Shown: in pieces, positions 8,511 to 17,783 of the stretch
How positions within the stretch are numbered: the stretch's first letter is position 1
Layout: each line of letters begins with the position of its first letter
Source of the DNA: Methanoregula formicica SMSP
GTDB taxonomy: Archaea > Halobacteriota > Methanomicrobia > Methanomicrobiales > Methanospirillaceae
Direction: 5' to 3'
NCBI RefSeq assembly: GCF_000327485.1
Contig: NC_019943.1
Location: forward strand, 1,736,001 to 1,800,000
DNA: 64,000 bases
Made by a program: the position numbers and the translations under genes
The notes under the pieces: generated by a model
Database searches by the model: none
Told to the model about the DNA's origin: nothing
Seen by the model: only the letters and a program-made list of their open reading frames with translations

Positions 8511-8745
8511 ATCCCGGTTCGTTTCGCGTGCTCATGTCCGGAAAAAATAGCGATCCTCCATCCAAAAGGCACCAATTAGGCGATTTTTAGAGGCTGAAAT
8601 GGCACCCAGATCCTGAAAATCTCCCCGGTTCACCCGTATTTCCAAAACCGCCTGCTGCAATTCACGAAAAAAGGCGAGTGTCTGGAAAGCCGTTTTTCAA
8701 AATGGGCTCCGTGTTCGAAGATTTCTGGAGAAATCTTCACTACCT
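8511..8745. repeat. intergenic repeat R3, copy A
   Basis: This stretch matches 28275-28500 in blocks: gtgctcatgtccggaaaaaa, atccaaaaggcaccaatta, cgtatttccaaa, and gtgttcgaaga near the end. On the minus strand both copies can be read as KNRLIGAFW-three residues-R-FFRT followed by a stop, so the repeat may be the decayed end of a gene. The rest of the gap 8479-9028 shows no gene. Confidence 0.6.
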
Positions 8746-9028
8746 CTGGGTCTGATTACCCCTCGGTTCCGAAAAATAACCTCAAATTAAAGAGATAATT
8801 TTCCCTCAAAGAATCTCTTGGATACGCCCGAAAAATAGGGGGTATCCCCCACTCCTGCATATCCACCCCGGGCTAATCCGCCGTAATGAAGCCTGTCTTT
8901 ACCGAGGTACTCATACTATACCGCATAGACGCCGGGCTGGGAACAGATACAGACTGGCGTCTTCCCGGTGCTGCCGATGATCCCGTTGTTCCCGATGTCC
9001 TCAGCTCACAATGCCGGCGCTCCGGCCG

Positions 9029-12000
9029 TCATTTGTACTCCCACCTGAGCGGGTCGCGGTCGCGGCGACGCTTCCGGATGTACCCGGCAACCGCTACCGT
9101 GAGGATGGCGATTGCGGCGATGGCTTCCGCCACCAGGAACCAGGGGTTCTTCCACAGCCCCACGGCTTTTCCCGGTGCGGTTGCGGTATCGGCAATGACC
9201 CCGGCAACATCCTGCTGCGGTGCGGGCTGCACCTCTTCGGTCGGCCACGGGGTGATCCTCACCTTCTGTTTCGTGGGTTCGGTTTGGACCGGGGTTGCGG
9301 TCGGCGTGGCGGTCGCTGTCCCCGTTGCCGTGACCGCAGGAATTGCCGCGGTGGGCGGGTAATAGGAATAACTGTCGCCGTACTCATAGTACGACCAGGA
9401 CGATGATGAACTGCTGCTGGTCGTTGTCGTCACCGGCGCGTATGCGGTCAGGACGAATGTCGAGAGGCCGGTGGGGGAGATGGCGACGAAGTAGTCGTTG
9501 CCGTCCGCAGCGCAGAGGCCGGTCCATTCGGTTGCGAGGAACGTGACCGTGCCTTCGTCCGACCGGTGCATGACTTTGATCCGGGAGGTCCCGCCGTTGT
9601 CCTCGACCCAGGTGTGGTTGACGGCCATCGTGATGTTGGCGCTTTTGATGATGCCGCCGCTCCCGTAGTTGTCAATACCGGACTTCGAGAAGTATACCGT
9701 GTACGCGGTGGCGATGATGTTCTTCTTTTCCGATGCGGCGAGAATGGTGAACGAGCTCCAGACCGAGGAGTCCGGGTCGGAGGTGATAGTGCTGTTGATC
9801 GCGGCCGAGCTATTCGGGAGCTGCGAGAGCGTAAGGGTAAGCGTCACATTCGGTTTGCCGAGCGAGTCGATATTCACGCTGACGTTGGTGGCAACGGCCT
9901 CCAGGCTCTTTACCGTGCCGGTCACGTTCCCGGAGTCGGTCACGGCAGGAGCATCGAGAGTGATCTTCAGGTGGTCCCAGGCAGTGCCGACATTGTCCAC
10001 CGTGACGATATTCGTATTGGTACTGTCGATGGTTGCATTGGCGGCGCTGATGTTGATGCCCTGGCTCGATCCGGTGGCGTTTGTCACGATACCCGGGAGT
10101 TCGAAGGTCTTGTTCGTGCTGACCGGGTTGATTACTGTGATGTAGTTTGTCCGGATCTTCGTATCGGAGCCCTTGCTGTTGGTTGCGTTGAGCTTGACCG
10201 AATAGGTGCCGGCTTTCGTGTAGGTGTAGTCCGGGATCTGTTTTGCTGAGGTACCGTCATCGCCGAAATCCCATGCCCAGCCGGTCGGCGTGTTGAGCGA
10301 GGTGTCCCTGAACCTCGGGTTGAACGGTGCGATGCCTTCGGTCTGGCTGGCGGCGAAGTCCGCGACCGGGGGGATCACCTTCGCGGTGACGGAGTACCCG
10401 CTATCGATGGGGTTGGTCCAGCCCATGCCGGACGAGGCACGGTACCCGTACACGTTGAAGACGGCGTTGTCCGGAAGGTTTGTGAACGCGTAGTCGACCC
10501 GGACCGCGCCGTTGTTCTTCAGGCCCGGACTGCTGCTGAGCAGGCCGGATCTCGTGTCGATGAACATCAGCCGGTACTGGCTGGCCGGGCTGTTCATCTC
10601 CTCTCCCTTGAAGAGCGGGTAGTCCGCGTTGCCCTGCGTGGGTTTCCAGCTCTGCGGGCCGTAGAAGAGGTCGGCTTTCGTGAACGTCTGGTCGAGGGCC
10701 GTGGACTGGTAGGTGTACGTGCCTGCAGACGGTGCTTTTCCAGAAACCGGCGTCCACGTGTACCCGCTGGTCTTGATCCGGGCCGTGAAATCGTCCGGGA
10801 TGGTGCCGTTGACCGCCAGCAGGAGGACGACCTCGTCTTCGTACGAATCCCCGGTGATATAGAATGTCCCGGACTGGCTGTTCGTTATCGTGATCTTGTT
10901 GGACGTGTCCGCAGGATCGGTCGAGAGATGGAGCACGCCAAGACCGCCCGATCCCGTCGGGAGGTAATACGTGCCGTTGTCGTTATCGTTGAACCGGATG
11001 CCGTCGTGGTTCGCTGTCCGGATGTATGTCTTGTTGTTACCCGGGACCGGGCCGGTGGCGTTGACCACGTACACGAGGCCGGCCTTTGTAACGGTGCTGC
11101 TTCCCCCGGCATTAGTTACCGTGAGCTTGACCGGGTAGGTCCCGGCCGAGCCGTAGGTGTGTGTCGGGTCCCGGTACGTCGAGGTCGCAGTATCACCGAA
11201 GTTCCAGGACCATGACGTCGGGCTGTTGGTCGAGGTGTCGGTGAAGGTTACGGCCAGCGGGGCGACGCCGTTGACCTGGGTGGCGGTGAAGGAGGCGACA
11301 GGGGAGGGAGTGGGTGTGCCGCTGCCACCACAGGTGGTGGCGGAACCGGCGCAGAAGTCGTCGATGTTGGCATTCATTCCCAGACTATTCACATCGAATG
11401 CAACTTGCACCAGATGAACTCCGGTGTACCCGGATATCGGGACTCTATATTGTGTCCAGCTATGGGCGCATATATCGGTCTGGACCAAGACACCATCGAT
11501 ATAGGTTTTAAAATACTGGTTATAAGAACTACTGCCGTCCTCATATCCCCAGAACGAGATGTTGGAAATATCAGTCAGATCGACATGCTGCGCAATGTAA
11601 TCATATGTAGTGTGACCCATATAATCGAAAAAAACGGCATAATTTCCAGTATGTACTTTACTTGAGGAGACGGATGTATACCCAACGCCTGCGGTCCAGT
11701 CTGTCAGATCTCCCGTCTCGAATCCGGGGTTACTGAACCGGTTGGTTGCCACTGATGGAGTGACCGTGATGAGATTTGTTTTCAGGAGACTGTCATTGCC
11801 CCCGCCATTCATTACGGTCAGGTTAACCGTGTATGTCCCAGGCGCATACCAATGGATCGGGTTCTGTTCGGTCGAGGTGATTCCATCCCCGAAGTCCCAC
11901 GACCAAGCAACCGGGGAATTGGTTGAGGTATCGTTGAACTGAACCGCTACAGGTGAGATACCTGAGGTGACATCCGCAGTGAAGTCCGCAACCGGAACCG

Positions 12001-14854
12001 GGGGAACGGATATGTTTATTGTCCGGGTCGTTAAGTCTGTGCCTTTTATATTCGTCGCCGTGAGTTTTACTGAGTAAGTCCCCCCTGAGGCAAATGGGTG
12101 GGACGGGTTCTGGAGGGTCGATGTAGTACCGTCACCGAAGTCCCAGAGCCAGGATTGCGGGACATTTGCCGATGTGTCGGTAAACCGGATGGGAACAAGA
12201 TTATATTCCGATGTCGTACTTGGTGAGAATCCAGCAACCGGAGCTGCCGGAATCCCGATGACCGAATACCCACTGGCACCGTAGGTGGAGCCCCCCAGGA
12301 CATCGTTGGTCATGATCATGGTACCGTGATTACTGGCAAGATACCACCCGTACGCATTGAATGCAGCGAAACTCGTCAGGTTGGTGAACGCATATTCAAT
12401 TTTGATATTGTCATATGCTTTTCCGGCGTTCAGGTCGATGAACATGATCCGGAACTGGTTGATGGGATCGGCCTGGTCCTCCCCGTAATAGATCGGATAT
12501 CCATCGGGTTTCCAGCTCTGGGGGCCGTAGATGAAATCATCCTTCGTGAATGTCTGGTCTACGGCGCCTTCGACATAATTCCACACTGACGGTAAGCCCC
12601 CATTAGAATAGGCAGGACCGGGAGGCGTCCAGTTGTCCCCGCTCGACCGGATATGGACACGGAAATCATCGGGGATCGTCCCGTTGACGGCGAGCATCAG
12701 GATCCCCTCGGGCACGGTCGATTGTCCTCCGGTATGGGTGAAATAGAATGTACCGGACTGGTTGGTGGTGGTGGTTATATCAGAGACGGAGTTTCCCGAT
12801 GAGATGTGCAGGGCGTTCAGTCCCCCCATCGTGGCGAAAGAGTAGGTATTGGGGACATAGACAAGATTGGTGCCGTTGATATCGTACTTGACTCCCTCGT
12901 CATTGGCTACGTAGAGATAGGGGTAGTCCATATTTATAGGCCCTGGCGTTACGACCGTGATGAATCCCGGTTTTGAAAGATTGGTTCCCCAGCCGATGGC
13001 ATTTTTTGCGGTAAGATTTACCATATAGGTGCCTGAACTTGCATACGTGTGGACCGGATTCTGCATGGTCGCATTTTCATTGCTCCCGTCCCCGAAGTCC
13101 CAAAGCCACGCGGTTGGCTGAAGGGTCGAGGTGTCGTGGAACTGCACGGTCAGGGGCGCTTTTCCGCTTACTCTTGGGGATCCGGTAAATGAGACAACCG
13201 GCGCAGTCGAATAGAGCGTGATATATCCTGTTTTGCTTGTCTTGTTGCTCCCAGCTAAGTTGGTTGCCGTCAGGTTGACGGTATATGTTACCGTATCTGT
13301 TCCTGTAGTGGAATAAGAATGGGTTGGATTCTGAATATCCGATGTCACACCATCCCCGAAGTCCCAGTGCCACAATGTTGGTGAACCTGTCGACGTGTCG
13401 GTAAACTGAACGGTAAACGGGCTTTTCCCGGAGGTGACGTCCGATGTGAAACCTGCGGCCGGTGGAGAATAAACCTTGATATAATCAGATTTGATTGCAT
13501 AGTTTGTTCCACTGGCGTGAGTGATCGTCAGTTTGACGGTATATGAACCGGGATTTGCATAGGAATGCTCCGGGTTCTGTTCGTCCGATGTCATGCCATC
13601 CCCGAAGTCCCAGTGCCACGTAGTTACCGCGAGAGGCGATGAGCCTATGAACTTAATGCTAAGAGGTGCTGAACCATTGATTGGACTTGCGGAAAAGTCT
13701 ACTACACCAGTAAATGCATATAATCCCCTACTGCCGGAATAACTTGTAATATATAGTGTTCCATCCGAACCGATTGAGGGAGAACCATCAGGTCTTACTC
13801 CGTTAGTAAGATAAAACCATTTCAGAGTTCCAGTTGGATTGAGAGCATAGATTTTACCATCACGACTTCCGATGTAGATGGTTCCATCCGCACCAATTGC
13901 AGGTGAAGCCCATAATATTACACCTCCCGTAGTGTAGCTCCATTTCAGGGTTCCATCCGGGTTCCATGCATATACCTTTTTATCATTGCATCCGACGTAA
14001 ATAGTTCCATCCGCACCAACTGCAGCTGAACCATACATTTTTCCTCCTGTCGTATTGCTCCATTTCAGGGTTCCATCCGAATTAAATGCATAAAATTTGG
14101 AAGTACTACTCGAACCGATATAGATTGTTCCATCTGATCCAATCACTGGTGAGGCCCTGAAAGGCACATTTGCAGAAGAATTACTCCACTTCAGGGTTCC
14201 ATCCGGATTATATGCATAGAGGGTATTCTTTGATTCACTTCCAATGTAAATGGTGCCATCCGATCCAATCGCCGGGGTAGCATATTGTGCGGTTCCTGTC
14301 GTATTGCTCCATTTCAGGGTTCCATCTTGGGGATCGAACGAATATAATGCATCGGCTCCAACATAAATCGTTCCATCTGCACCAATCGCAGGTGAACCAT
14401 ATAGGGAAGTACCGAACGTAGCGGATTGCCACTTTTTGGTTCCGTTTGGATTAATTGCGAAAAGCTTATAATCGTTACTCTCCACATAGATGGTTCCATC
14501 TGCACCAATTGCAGGCGAACCATAAATAAAAGATGTCGAACTACTCAACGATACCTGCCACTTTTGAGTTCCGTTTGGATCCAAAGCTCGGAGATTCGCA
14601 TCCTGACTTCCAATATAAATGGTCCCATCAAATCCAATAACTGGATTAACGTACCAAAAGTCTCCAGCATTCGTATAAATCCATTTGGTTGTATTTGATT
14701 GTGATCCGGTATACTGAGATCGTCCAGTGTTCTGGAGATCGTGCTGGAATTTTGGCCATGCAGTATTCGCAAGCTCTGCTGCGACCGGAACAAACAACAG
14801 GGCAAGGAAAAGAATAAGGATTCCTATACGGAATCTGAACTCATATATTTTCAT
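9029..14854 (-). CDS. giant cell-surface protein: PQQ-like propeller, seven PKD domains, C-terminal membrane anchor
   Basis: A 1941-residue exported protein. Residues 1-26 are a signal peptide (IGILILFLALLFVPVAA). Residues about 35-385 hold eight or more PQQ-like propeller repeats of the type IGADGTIYVGS...NPDGTLKW. PKD domains with the WDFGDG motif lie near 390, 465, 550, 870, 955, 1180 and 1500. Two copies of a domain shared with the neighbouring protein (LNALHISS/LGVLHLST, VNGTIPDDF, YGPQSWKP) lie near 640-865 and 1275-1495, and a lectin-like NPGFETGDLTDW domain near 1036-1175. A Ser/Thr/Pro-rich stalk, a membrane helix (WFLVAEAIAAIAILTVAVAGY) and a basic tail end it. It is likely an envelope or adhesion protein. 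The ATG at 14854 follows GGGGGAT. Confidence 0.88.
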   Translation of the reverse strand: MKIYEFRFRIGILILFLALLFVPVAAELANTAWPKFQHDLQNTGRSQYTGSQSNTTKWIYTNAGDFWYVNPVIGFDGTIYIGSQDANLRALDPNGTQKWQVSLSSSTSFIYGSPAIGADGTIYVESNDYKLFAINPNGTKKWQSATFGTSLYGSPAIGADGTIYVGADALYSFDPQDGTLKWSNTTGTAQYATPAIGSDGTIYIGSESKNTLYAYNPDGTLKWSNSSANVPFRASPVIGSDGTIYIGSSSTSKFYAFNSDGTLKWSNTTGGKMYGSAAVGADGTIYVGCNDKKVYAWNPDGTLKWSYTTGGVILWASPAIGADGTIYIGSRDGKIYALNPTGTLKWFYLTNGVRPDGSPSIGSDGTLYITSYSGSRGLYAFTGVVDFSASPINGSAPLSIKFIGSSPLAVTTWHWDFGDGMTSDEQNPEHSYANPGSYTVKLTITHASGTNYAIKSDYIKVYSPPAAGFTSDVTSGKSPFTVQFTDTSTGSPTLWHWDFGDGVTSDIQNPTHSYSTTGTDTVTYTVNLTATNLAGSNKTSKTGYITLYSTAPVVSFTGSPRVSGKAPLTVQFHDTSTLQPTAWLWDFGDGSNENATMQNPVHTYASSGTYMVNLTAKNAIGWGTNLSKPGFITVVTPGPINMDYPYLYVANDEGVKYDINGTNLVYVPNTYSFATMGGLNALHISSGNSVSDITTTTNQSGTFYFTHTGGQSTVPEGILMLAVNGTIPDDFRVHIRSSGDNWTPPGPAYSNGGLPSVWNYVEGAVDQTFTKDDFIYGPQSWKPDGYPIYYGEDQADPINQFRIMFIDLNAGKAYDNIKIEYAFTNLTSFAAFNAYGWYLASNHGTMIMTNDVLGGSTYGASGYSVIGIPAAPVAGFSPSTTSEYNLVPIRFTDTSANVPQSWLWDFGDGTTSTLQNPSHPFASGGTYSVKLTATNIKGTDLTTRTINISVPPVPVADFTADVTSGISPVAVQFNDTSTNSPVAWSWDFGDGITSTEQNPIHWYAPGTYTVNLTVMNGGGNDSLLKTNLITVTPSVATNRFSNPGFETGDLTDWTAGVGYTSVSSSKVHTGNYAVFFDYMGHTTYDYIAQHVDLTDISNISFWGYEDGSSSYNQYFKTYIDGVLVQTDICAHSWTQYRVPISGYTGVHLVQVAFDVNSLGMNANIDDFCAGSATTCGGSGTPTPSPVASFTATQVNGVAPLAVTFTDTSTNSPTSWSWNFGDTATSTYRDPTHTYGSAGTYPVKLTVTNAGGSSTVTKAGLVYVVNATGPVPGNNKTYIRTANHDGIRFNDNDNGTYYLPTGSGGLGVLHLSTDPADTSNKITITNSQSGTFYITGDSYEDEVVLLLAVNGTIPDDFTARIKTSGYTWTPVSGKAPSAGTYTYQSTALDQTFTKADLFYGPQSWKPTQGNADYPLFKGEEMNSPASQYRLMFIDTRSGLLSSSPGLKNNGAVRVDYAFTNLPDNAVFNVYGYRASSGMGWTNPIDSGYSVTAKVIPPVADFAASQTEGIAPFNPRFRDTSLNTPTGWAWDFGDDGTSAKQIPDYTYTKAGTYSVKLNATNSKGSDTKIRTNYITVINPVSTNKTFELPGIVTNATGSSQGINISAANATIDSTNTNIVTVDNVGTAWDHLKITLDAPAVTDSGNVTGTVKSLEAVATNVSVNIDSLGKPNVTLTLTLSQLPNSSAAINSTITSDPDSSVWSSFTILAASEKKNIIATAYTVYFSKSGIDNYGSGGIIKSANITMAVNHTWVEDNGGTSRIKVMHRSDEGTVTFLATEWTGLCAADGNDYFVAISPTGLSTFVLTAYAPVTTTTSSSSSSSWSYYEYGDSYSYYPPTAAIPAVTATGTATATPTATPVQTEPTKQKVRITPWPTEEVQPAPQQDVAGVIADTATAPGKAVGLWKNPWFLVAEAIAAIAILTVAVAGYIRKRRRDRDPLRWEYK

Positions 14855-15273
14855 ATCCCCCACACTTCCTCTGGGAGGGAGAATGTACGGCGGATATTCC
14901 CGGTGAATGAACACGAGAACCCTACTTCGTAACGGGTTATCTGGTTCATAGTTATATTGTCAGGGGGTATTAGGAATCTTGTTGCCATCCGCGAGATCAT
15001 TAGAACAACAATATCCGGAACAAACAGGAAGAAGGACTGGGTAGGGAAACAGCAAATCATATCCATTATTGTCATATTTTGAAAAGGGCTACGTAAATTG
15101 ATTTCTATTTACATTTTTAAAAAGTTAATATTTTATTTTTTACAAAAAGATAAGACAAGAGTACGTGTAAATCCCAAATAATAATCAGGTGTTTCTCGTT
15201 GAAAATATCCAAAAAAAGAGGGATTTACTGCCGAAATTCGACATCACTCGGCTTTAATAATTTCAAGTTAAGG
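14855..15273 (-). promoter_or_regulatory. AT-rich region between two surface-protein genes
   Basis: This 419-bp gap follows the 15.3-kb gene and precedes the giant gene on the minus strand. Its right half is strongly AT-rich (15100-15160, with runs such as ttaatattttattttttac), suitable for a terminator of one gene and a promoter of the next. The motif tcatattttga at about 15071-15081 also occurs in the cassette promoters at 16.3, 18.3 and 19.5 kb. No gene is seen. Confidence 0.4.
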
Positions 15274-16218
15274 CTACTCAGATGGCGGAATAACCAACCA
15301 TCCGCTGGAATTCGGCTTAATTAATCCATCGGTCCGTTGATCATAAGAATACACCATATTCAGCCAGTTGATACCCGGTGCCAGGGACTCCTTCCCCAGC
15401 GAGGTCTGGTTGTTAGCTGCATAGACATTGAAGGCAATCCTTGCCTTGTCTGAGGGAGCACTCAGGATGTTGTATTCGATCTTCGTTGTACCATTGTTAT
15501 ATATCAGGTCGGGATCGTATTTTGCATTATACCAGGTACCGTTGATTGTTCCAATCTTGTTATCAACCACGATAAACTTGAATAATAAGCTTCCGGATCC
15601 CATATCCTGATCACAGTAGATGGGATACTCCGCAGTTGGTGCAAACTTCCATTTCTGGAATAGATCTACGGAATTATTTTCCAAGTAGTTATCTGCGTTG
15701 AGTGTCACGTCAATTGACGGATCTTTGTAAACGACGGTCTGATTGGGAGACCCAGTTGATGTTGGTATCCAGTAATACCCACGCTCCTTGATGTTAATGC
15801 TGAAATTGCTGATATCTGTTGGTTCACTACTGTTGACCGCTATGAGGAGGATAATGTCATCCTCACCACCTTTTCCGCCAGTATCCGATACATAGAATGT
15901 ACCAGAAAGGGCATTCGTCTGATCGCAGAATCCTTTGAAATCCGCAGTGTTATTCGTAATGTGGAGCGCGTTCAGTCCACCCGTGGGTTTCGTCAGGTTG
16001 ACGTAATAATACGGGTCACCCAGATATGTGCTACTGAATCTGATGGGAGGATTTGCCATCGGGATATACGTGTGATTGTTCGTATACGGCGCACTGTTTG
16101 AGTACGGCGTTACATTATAATTCGCCGCCACCGGCCCAACCGCCAGCGCGACGAACAGGAGGACGACCGCAGAGGCCATCCACCATAGTCTGTTCATGTC
16201 TTTGTTTCCTTTTTCCAT
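15274..16218 (-). CDS. secreted surface protein related to the giant protein
   Basis: A 314-residue exported protein. The signal peptide MNRLWWMASAVVLLFVALAV with cleavage near GPVAA-N starts at residue 8. The mature part is one copy of the domain found twice in the giant neighbour: GGLNALHITN, SGTFYVSDTGG, ILLIAVNSSEP, GYYWIPT, a segment like YGPQSWKP (FQKWKFAP), and RIAFNVYAAN. No PKD repeat or membrane anchor is seen, so it is probably released or assembled onto other surface proteins. The ATG at 16218 lies seven bases after GGAGGT. Its promoter, leader and signal peptide are copied at 18.2 and 19.4 kb. Confidence 0.78.
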   Translation of the reverse strand: MEKGNKDMNRLWWMASAVVLLFVALAVGPVAANYNVTPYSNSAPYTNNHTYIPMANPPIRFSSTYLGDPYYYVNLTKPTGGLNALHITNNTADFKGFCDQTNALSGTFYVSDTGGKGGEDDIILLIAVNSSEPTDISNFSINIKERGYYWIPTSTGSPNQTVVYKDPSIDVTLNADNYLENNSVDLFQKWKFAPTAEYPIYCDQDMGSGSLLFKFIVVDNKIGTINGTWYNAKYDPDLIYNNGTTKIEYNILSAPSDKARIAFNVYAANNQTSLGKESLAPGINWLNMVYSYDQRTDGLIKPNSSGWLVIPPSE

Positions 16219-16230
16219 AGTCTGTACCTC

Positions 16231-16253
16231 CGCGCAGGGCACCGCCCCGCGCG
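16231..16253 (-). promoter_or_regulatory. leader hairpin next to the ribosome site, cassette copy 1
   Basis: The sequence cgcgc-a-gggc-acc-gccc-c-gcgcg folds into a nine-pair hairpin with one mismatch and a three-base loop. It directly abuts the GGAGGT ribosome site of the surface-protein gene. The same 23 bases occur unchanged at 18261-18283 and 19467-19489. A role in translation control is inferred. Confidence 0.55.
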
Positions 16254-16254
16254 C

Positions 16255-16326
16255 GTCAACAAAAAACCATTGATCATGGCGGTTTGTTAACAATGAAACA
16301 TTGATCAAAATATGACACGATATATC
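16255..16326 (-). promoter_or_regulatory. TATA promoter and upper leader hairpin, cassette copy 1
   Basis: On the minus strand CGAAAGATATATCG (TATA core at plus 16318-16326, preceded by a BRE-like cgaaag) is a good archaeal promoter, placing the RNA start near 16295. Immediately downstream, 16255-16291 can fold by pairing gtcaacaaa...acc with ggtttgttaac. The corresponding hairpin in copies 2 and 3 uses different bases but still pairs. Confidence 0.55.
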
Positions 16327-16593
16327 TTTCGGCCAAGTAAAAATGAGAATATAATTTGTTTTTGAGATTCCTGCGGCATATTATGCCGGATCGATAATTC
16401 TCGCCGTGAACGATCGGATGGACCGGGAGCGGTGCACCGGAGAAAGGATTATGAAGAGGGCCGGGCGGATGCGAGGGAGGATAGGCGGGCCGGGGAGTGC
16501 ATGCGACCCGGCAGGGGATGATACTCCGGCGACTCCCTCACAAATCCTTATCAGATACACAATACAACATAAGAGACAAAGGTGCTCGAAAAA

Positions 16594-16755
16594 ATGCCGG
16601 CAAAAAAATTCAAACCGGAAGACGTTATCGGGAAACCCTACCGGAGAGGCCTGCTCCCGTACGGGGGTGGAATTGTTCGGGGAAAGATCGCATTTGCAGT
16701 CAGTGAGGAAGAGCACAACGCCGATATGAAACGATTGAAAGCTCTTCGTCCATGA
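16594..16755 (+). CDS. small hypothetical protein, 53 aa, possible orphan antitoxin
   Basis: A 53-codon frame beginning MPAKKFKPEDVIGKPYRRG and ending EEEHNADMKRLKALRP. The basic N-terminus and the acidic helical C-terminus are typical of small DNA-binding antitoxins, but I recognise no named family. It starts about 55 bp after the end of an R2 repeat, the same position that R2 copies hold before the TA operons at 19.9 and 20.9 kb. No toxin partner follows; the next gene is hicB. The composition and codon use look like real coding sequence. Confidence 0.45.
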   Translation: MPAKKFKPEDVIGKPYRRGLLPYGGGIVRGKIAFAVSEEEHNADMKRLKALRP

Positions 16756-16907
16756 ACCCCTCTATTTTTCTCGATACTCCGGTATTTCCCGTGCATTGAA
16801 CATCCATTATCCGGCACAATACCTGGACATGCAATGAATGCCTTGAGTTCCAGCACCACATATCTCATTACCAGGTACAAACATACAGGTAACCGGAGAG
16901 AGGGCAT

Positions 16908-17186
16908 ATGCGGAATCTCATCACCACTGCCGAAATCTGGAAAGAGGGGGGCATGTATACGTCCTATTGCCCGGAGCTCGATATCGCCAGCTGCGGTCAC
17001 ACACCGGAAGAAGCGCGTAAGAACTTACTGGAAGTCATCGCTATTCAGCTGGAAGAAACGGAAAAACTGGGAACTCTTGATGATCTGCTCAGCGAATCCG
17101 GGTATACCCGGGACGGGGATGTGATCAAGACCGGCAAAAAGATCGTTTGCTTTGAAGAGATCCGGGTCCCGGTCTCAATACAATAA
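16908..17186 (+). CDS. hicB: HicB family antitoxin
   Basis: A 92-residue HicB. The partial RNase-H-like fold is seen as TTAEIWKEGGMYTSYCPELDIASCGHTPEEARKNL, with the conserved Tyr-Cys-Pro-Glu-Leu and the alternating helix after it. HicB proteins bind and block HicA and often repress their own promoter. The C-terminus (GKKIVCFEEIRVPV) is the strand that packs against HicA in related pairs. The ribosome site GGAGAGAGGG lies just before the ATG. hicA starts 78 bp downstream, an unusually wide gap that holds a perfect palindrome. Confidence 0.85.
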   Translation: MRNLITTAEIWKEGGMYTSYCPELDIASCGHTPEEARKNLLEVIAIQLEETEKLGTLDDLLSESGYTRDGDVIKTGKKIVCFEEIRVPVSIQ

Positions 17187-17189
17187 TAC

Positions 17190-17205
17190 GGAATATATAT
17201 ATTCC
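17190..17205. promoter_or_regulatory. 16-bp perfect palindrome between hicB and hicA
   Basis: ggaatatatatattcc is a perfect 16-base palindrome with a central TATA-like core, four bases after the hicB stop codon and 60 bases before hicA. It could be an operator for HicB, an internal promoter for hicA, or both. Its position inside the operon is unusual. Confidence 0.5.
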
Positions 17206-17264
17206 ACGATACGAGATCGTTTGTTCGCCAGCAACTTCTCCAGGTCTGTCGCGTGTGATGCCTG

Positions 17265-17492
17265 ATGAAAAAAATTTCCCCAACAGACTGGAAAACACAG
17301 GTACGGGTATTTGAAAAATCAGGATGCACATTTATTCGCCAGAGCGGCGATCATTTGATCTTCCACCATCCCTCTGCAAAACGGGCAGTCGTGATTCCCC
17401 GGTATGATGAAGTCCCTGTTACGATCATCCTCAATAATATGAAAACTATCGGCATGACGCGGGAAGAATATCTCCGGCGGATTCAGGAATAA
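17265..17492 (+). CDS. hicA: HicA family toxin (mRNA interferase)
   Basis: A 75-residue HicA with a double-stranded RNA-binding-like fold. It shows KSGCTFIRQSGDHLIFHHP, containing the catalytic histidine segment (Gly-Asp-His in place of the commoner Gly-Ser-His), then VVIPRYDEVPVTIILNNMKTIGMTREEYL. HicA cleaves mRNA when not bound by HicB. The product looks intact and of normal length. A PIN-domain fragment begins three bases after its stop codon. Confidence 0.85.
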   Translation: MKKISPTDWKTQVRVFEKSGCTFIRQSGDHLIFHHPSAKRAVVIPRYDEVPVTIILNNMKTIGMTREEYLRRIQE

Positions 17493-17494
17493 TC

Positions 17495-17689
17495 ATGTCA
17501 CGATCCGCGAACCCACGGACCGGACTTAACCACGCATATGCGATGGCGTACAATTCAGATTATTTCCTGACTTCAGACAAGAACCTGATCAAGTACCGTA
17601 TTCCGGCTATGTTGGAAAACGCCGGGTTCTTCAAACCGGAAACGATGCCCCTTGAACAATTCCGGGATGAGATCTCAAAGAAGAAATGA
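17495..17689 (+). pseudogene. PIN-domain (VapC) C-terminal fragment
   Basis: A 64-codon frame whose middle reads NHAYAMAYNSDYFLTSDKNL, typical of the last third of a VapC-type PIN ribonuclease, where the final metal-binding aspartate lies in TSDK. The N-terminal two thirds, with the first aspartate and the glutamate, are absent; hicA abuts the break. It is not expected to be an active nuclease. The open frame suggests that the break is recent or that the piece is kept. Confidence 0.55.
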
Positions 17690-17783
17690 TCTGATGGACC
17701 AGGTAAGAAATGGCGAAACTCATGTCAGGTAAAACAGCTTTGTACAATCATTGAAAAATATTCGCTTCTGGAGGAGGAGCCCG

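Larger units (their letters stand above)
16118..16540 (-). repeat. composite repeat copy 1: signal peptide, leader, promoter and R2 element
   Basis: About 420 bp shared with 18145-18535 and 19357-19740. Reading on the plus strand it contains the reverse complement of the signal-peptide codons, the leader hairpins, the TATA promoter, then the GC-rich R2 element (core ccgtgaacgatcggatggac followed by cgggagcggtgc). A 15-base near-palindrome cggcatattatgccg lies at 16374-16388. This copy alone is joined to a full-length gene. The gap 16219-16593 holds nothing else. Confidence 0.75.

Noticed and set aside
8298-8579. Plus-strand frame starting MRTAGRAARL
   Set aside because: It is a shifted reading of the hicB end and the hicA remnant.
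13690-14750. DNA repeats in the propeller region of the giant gene as mobile or tandem repeats
   Set aside because: They follow the codons of PQQ-like protein repeats and are explained by the protein fold.
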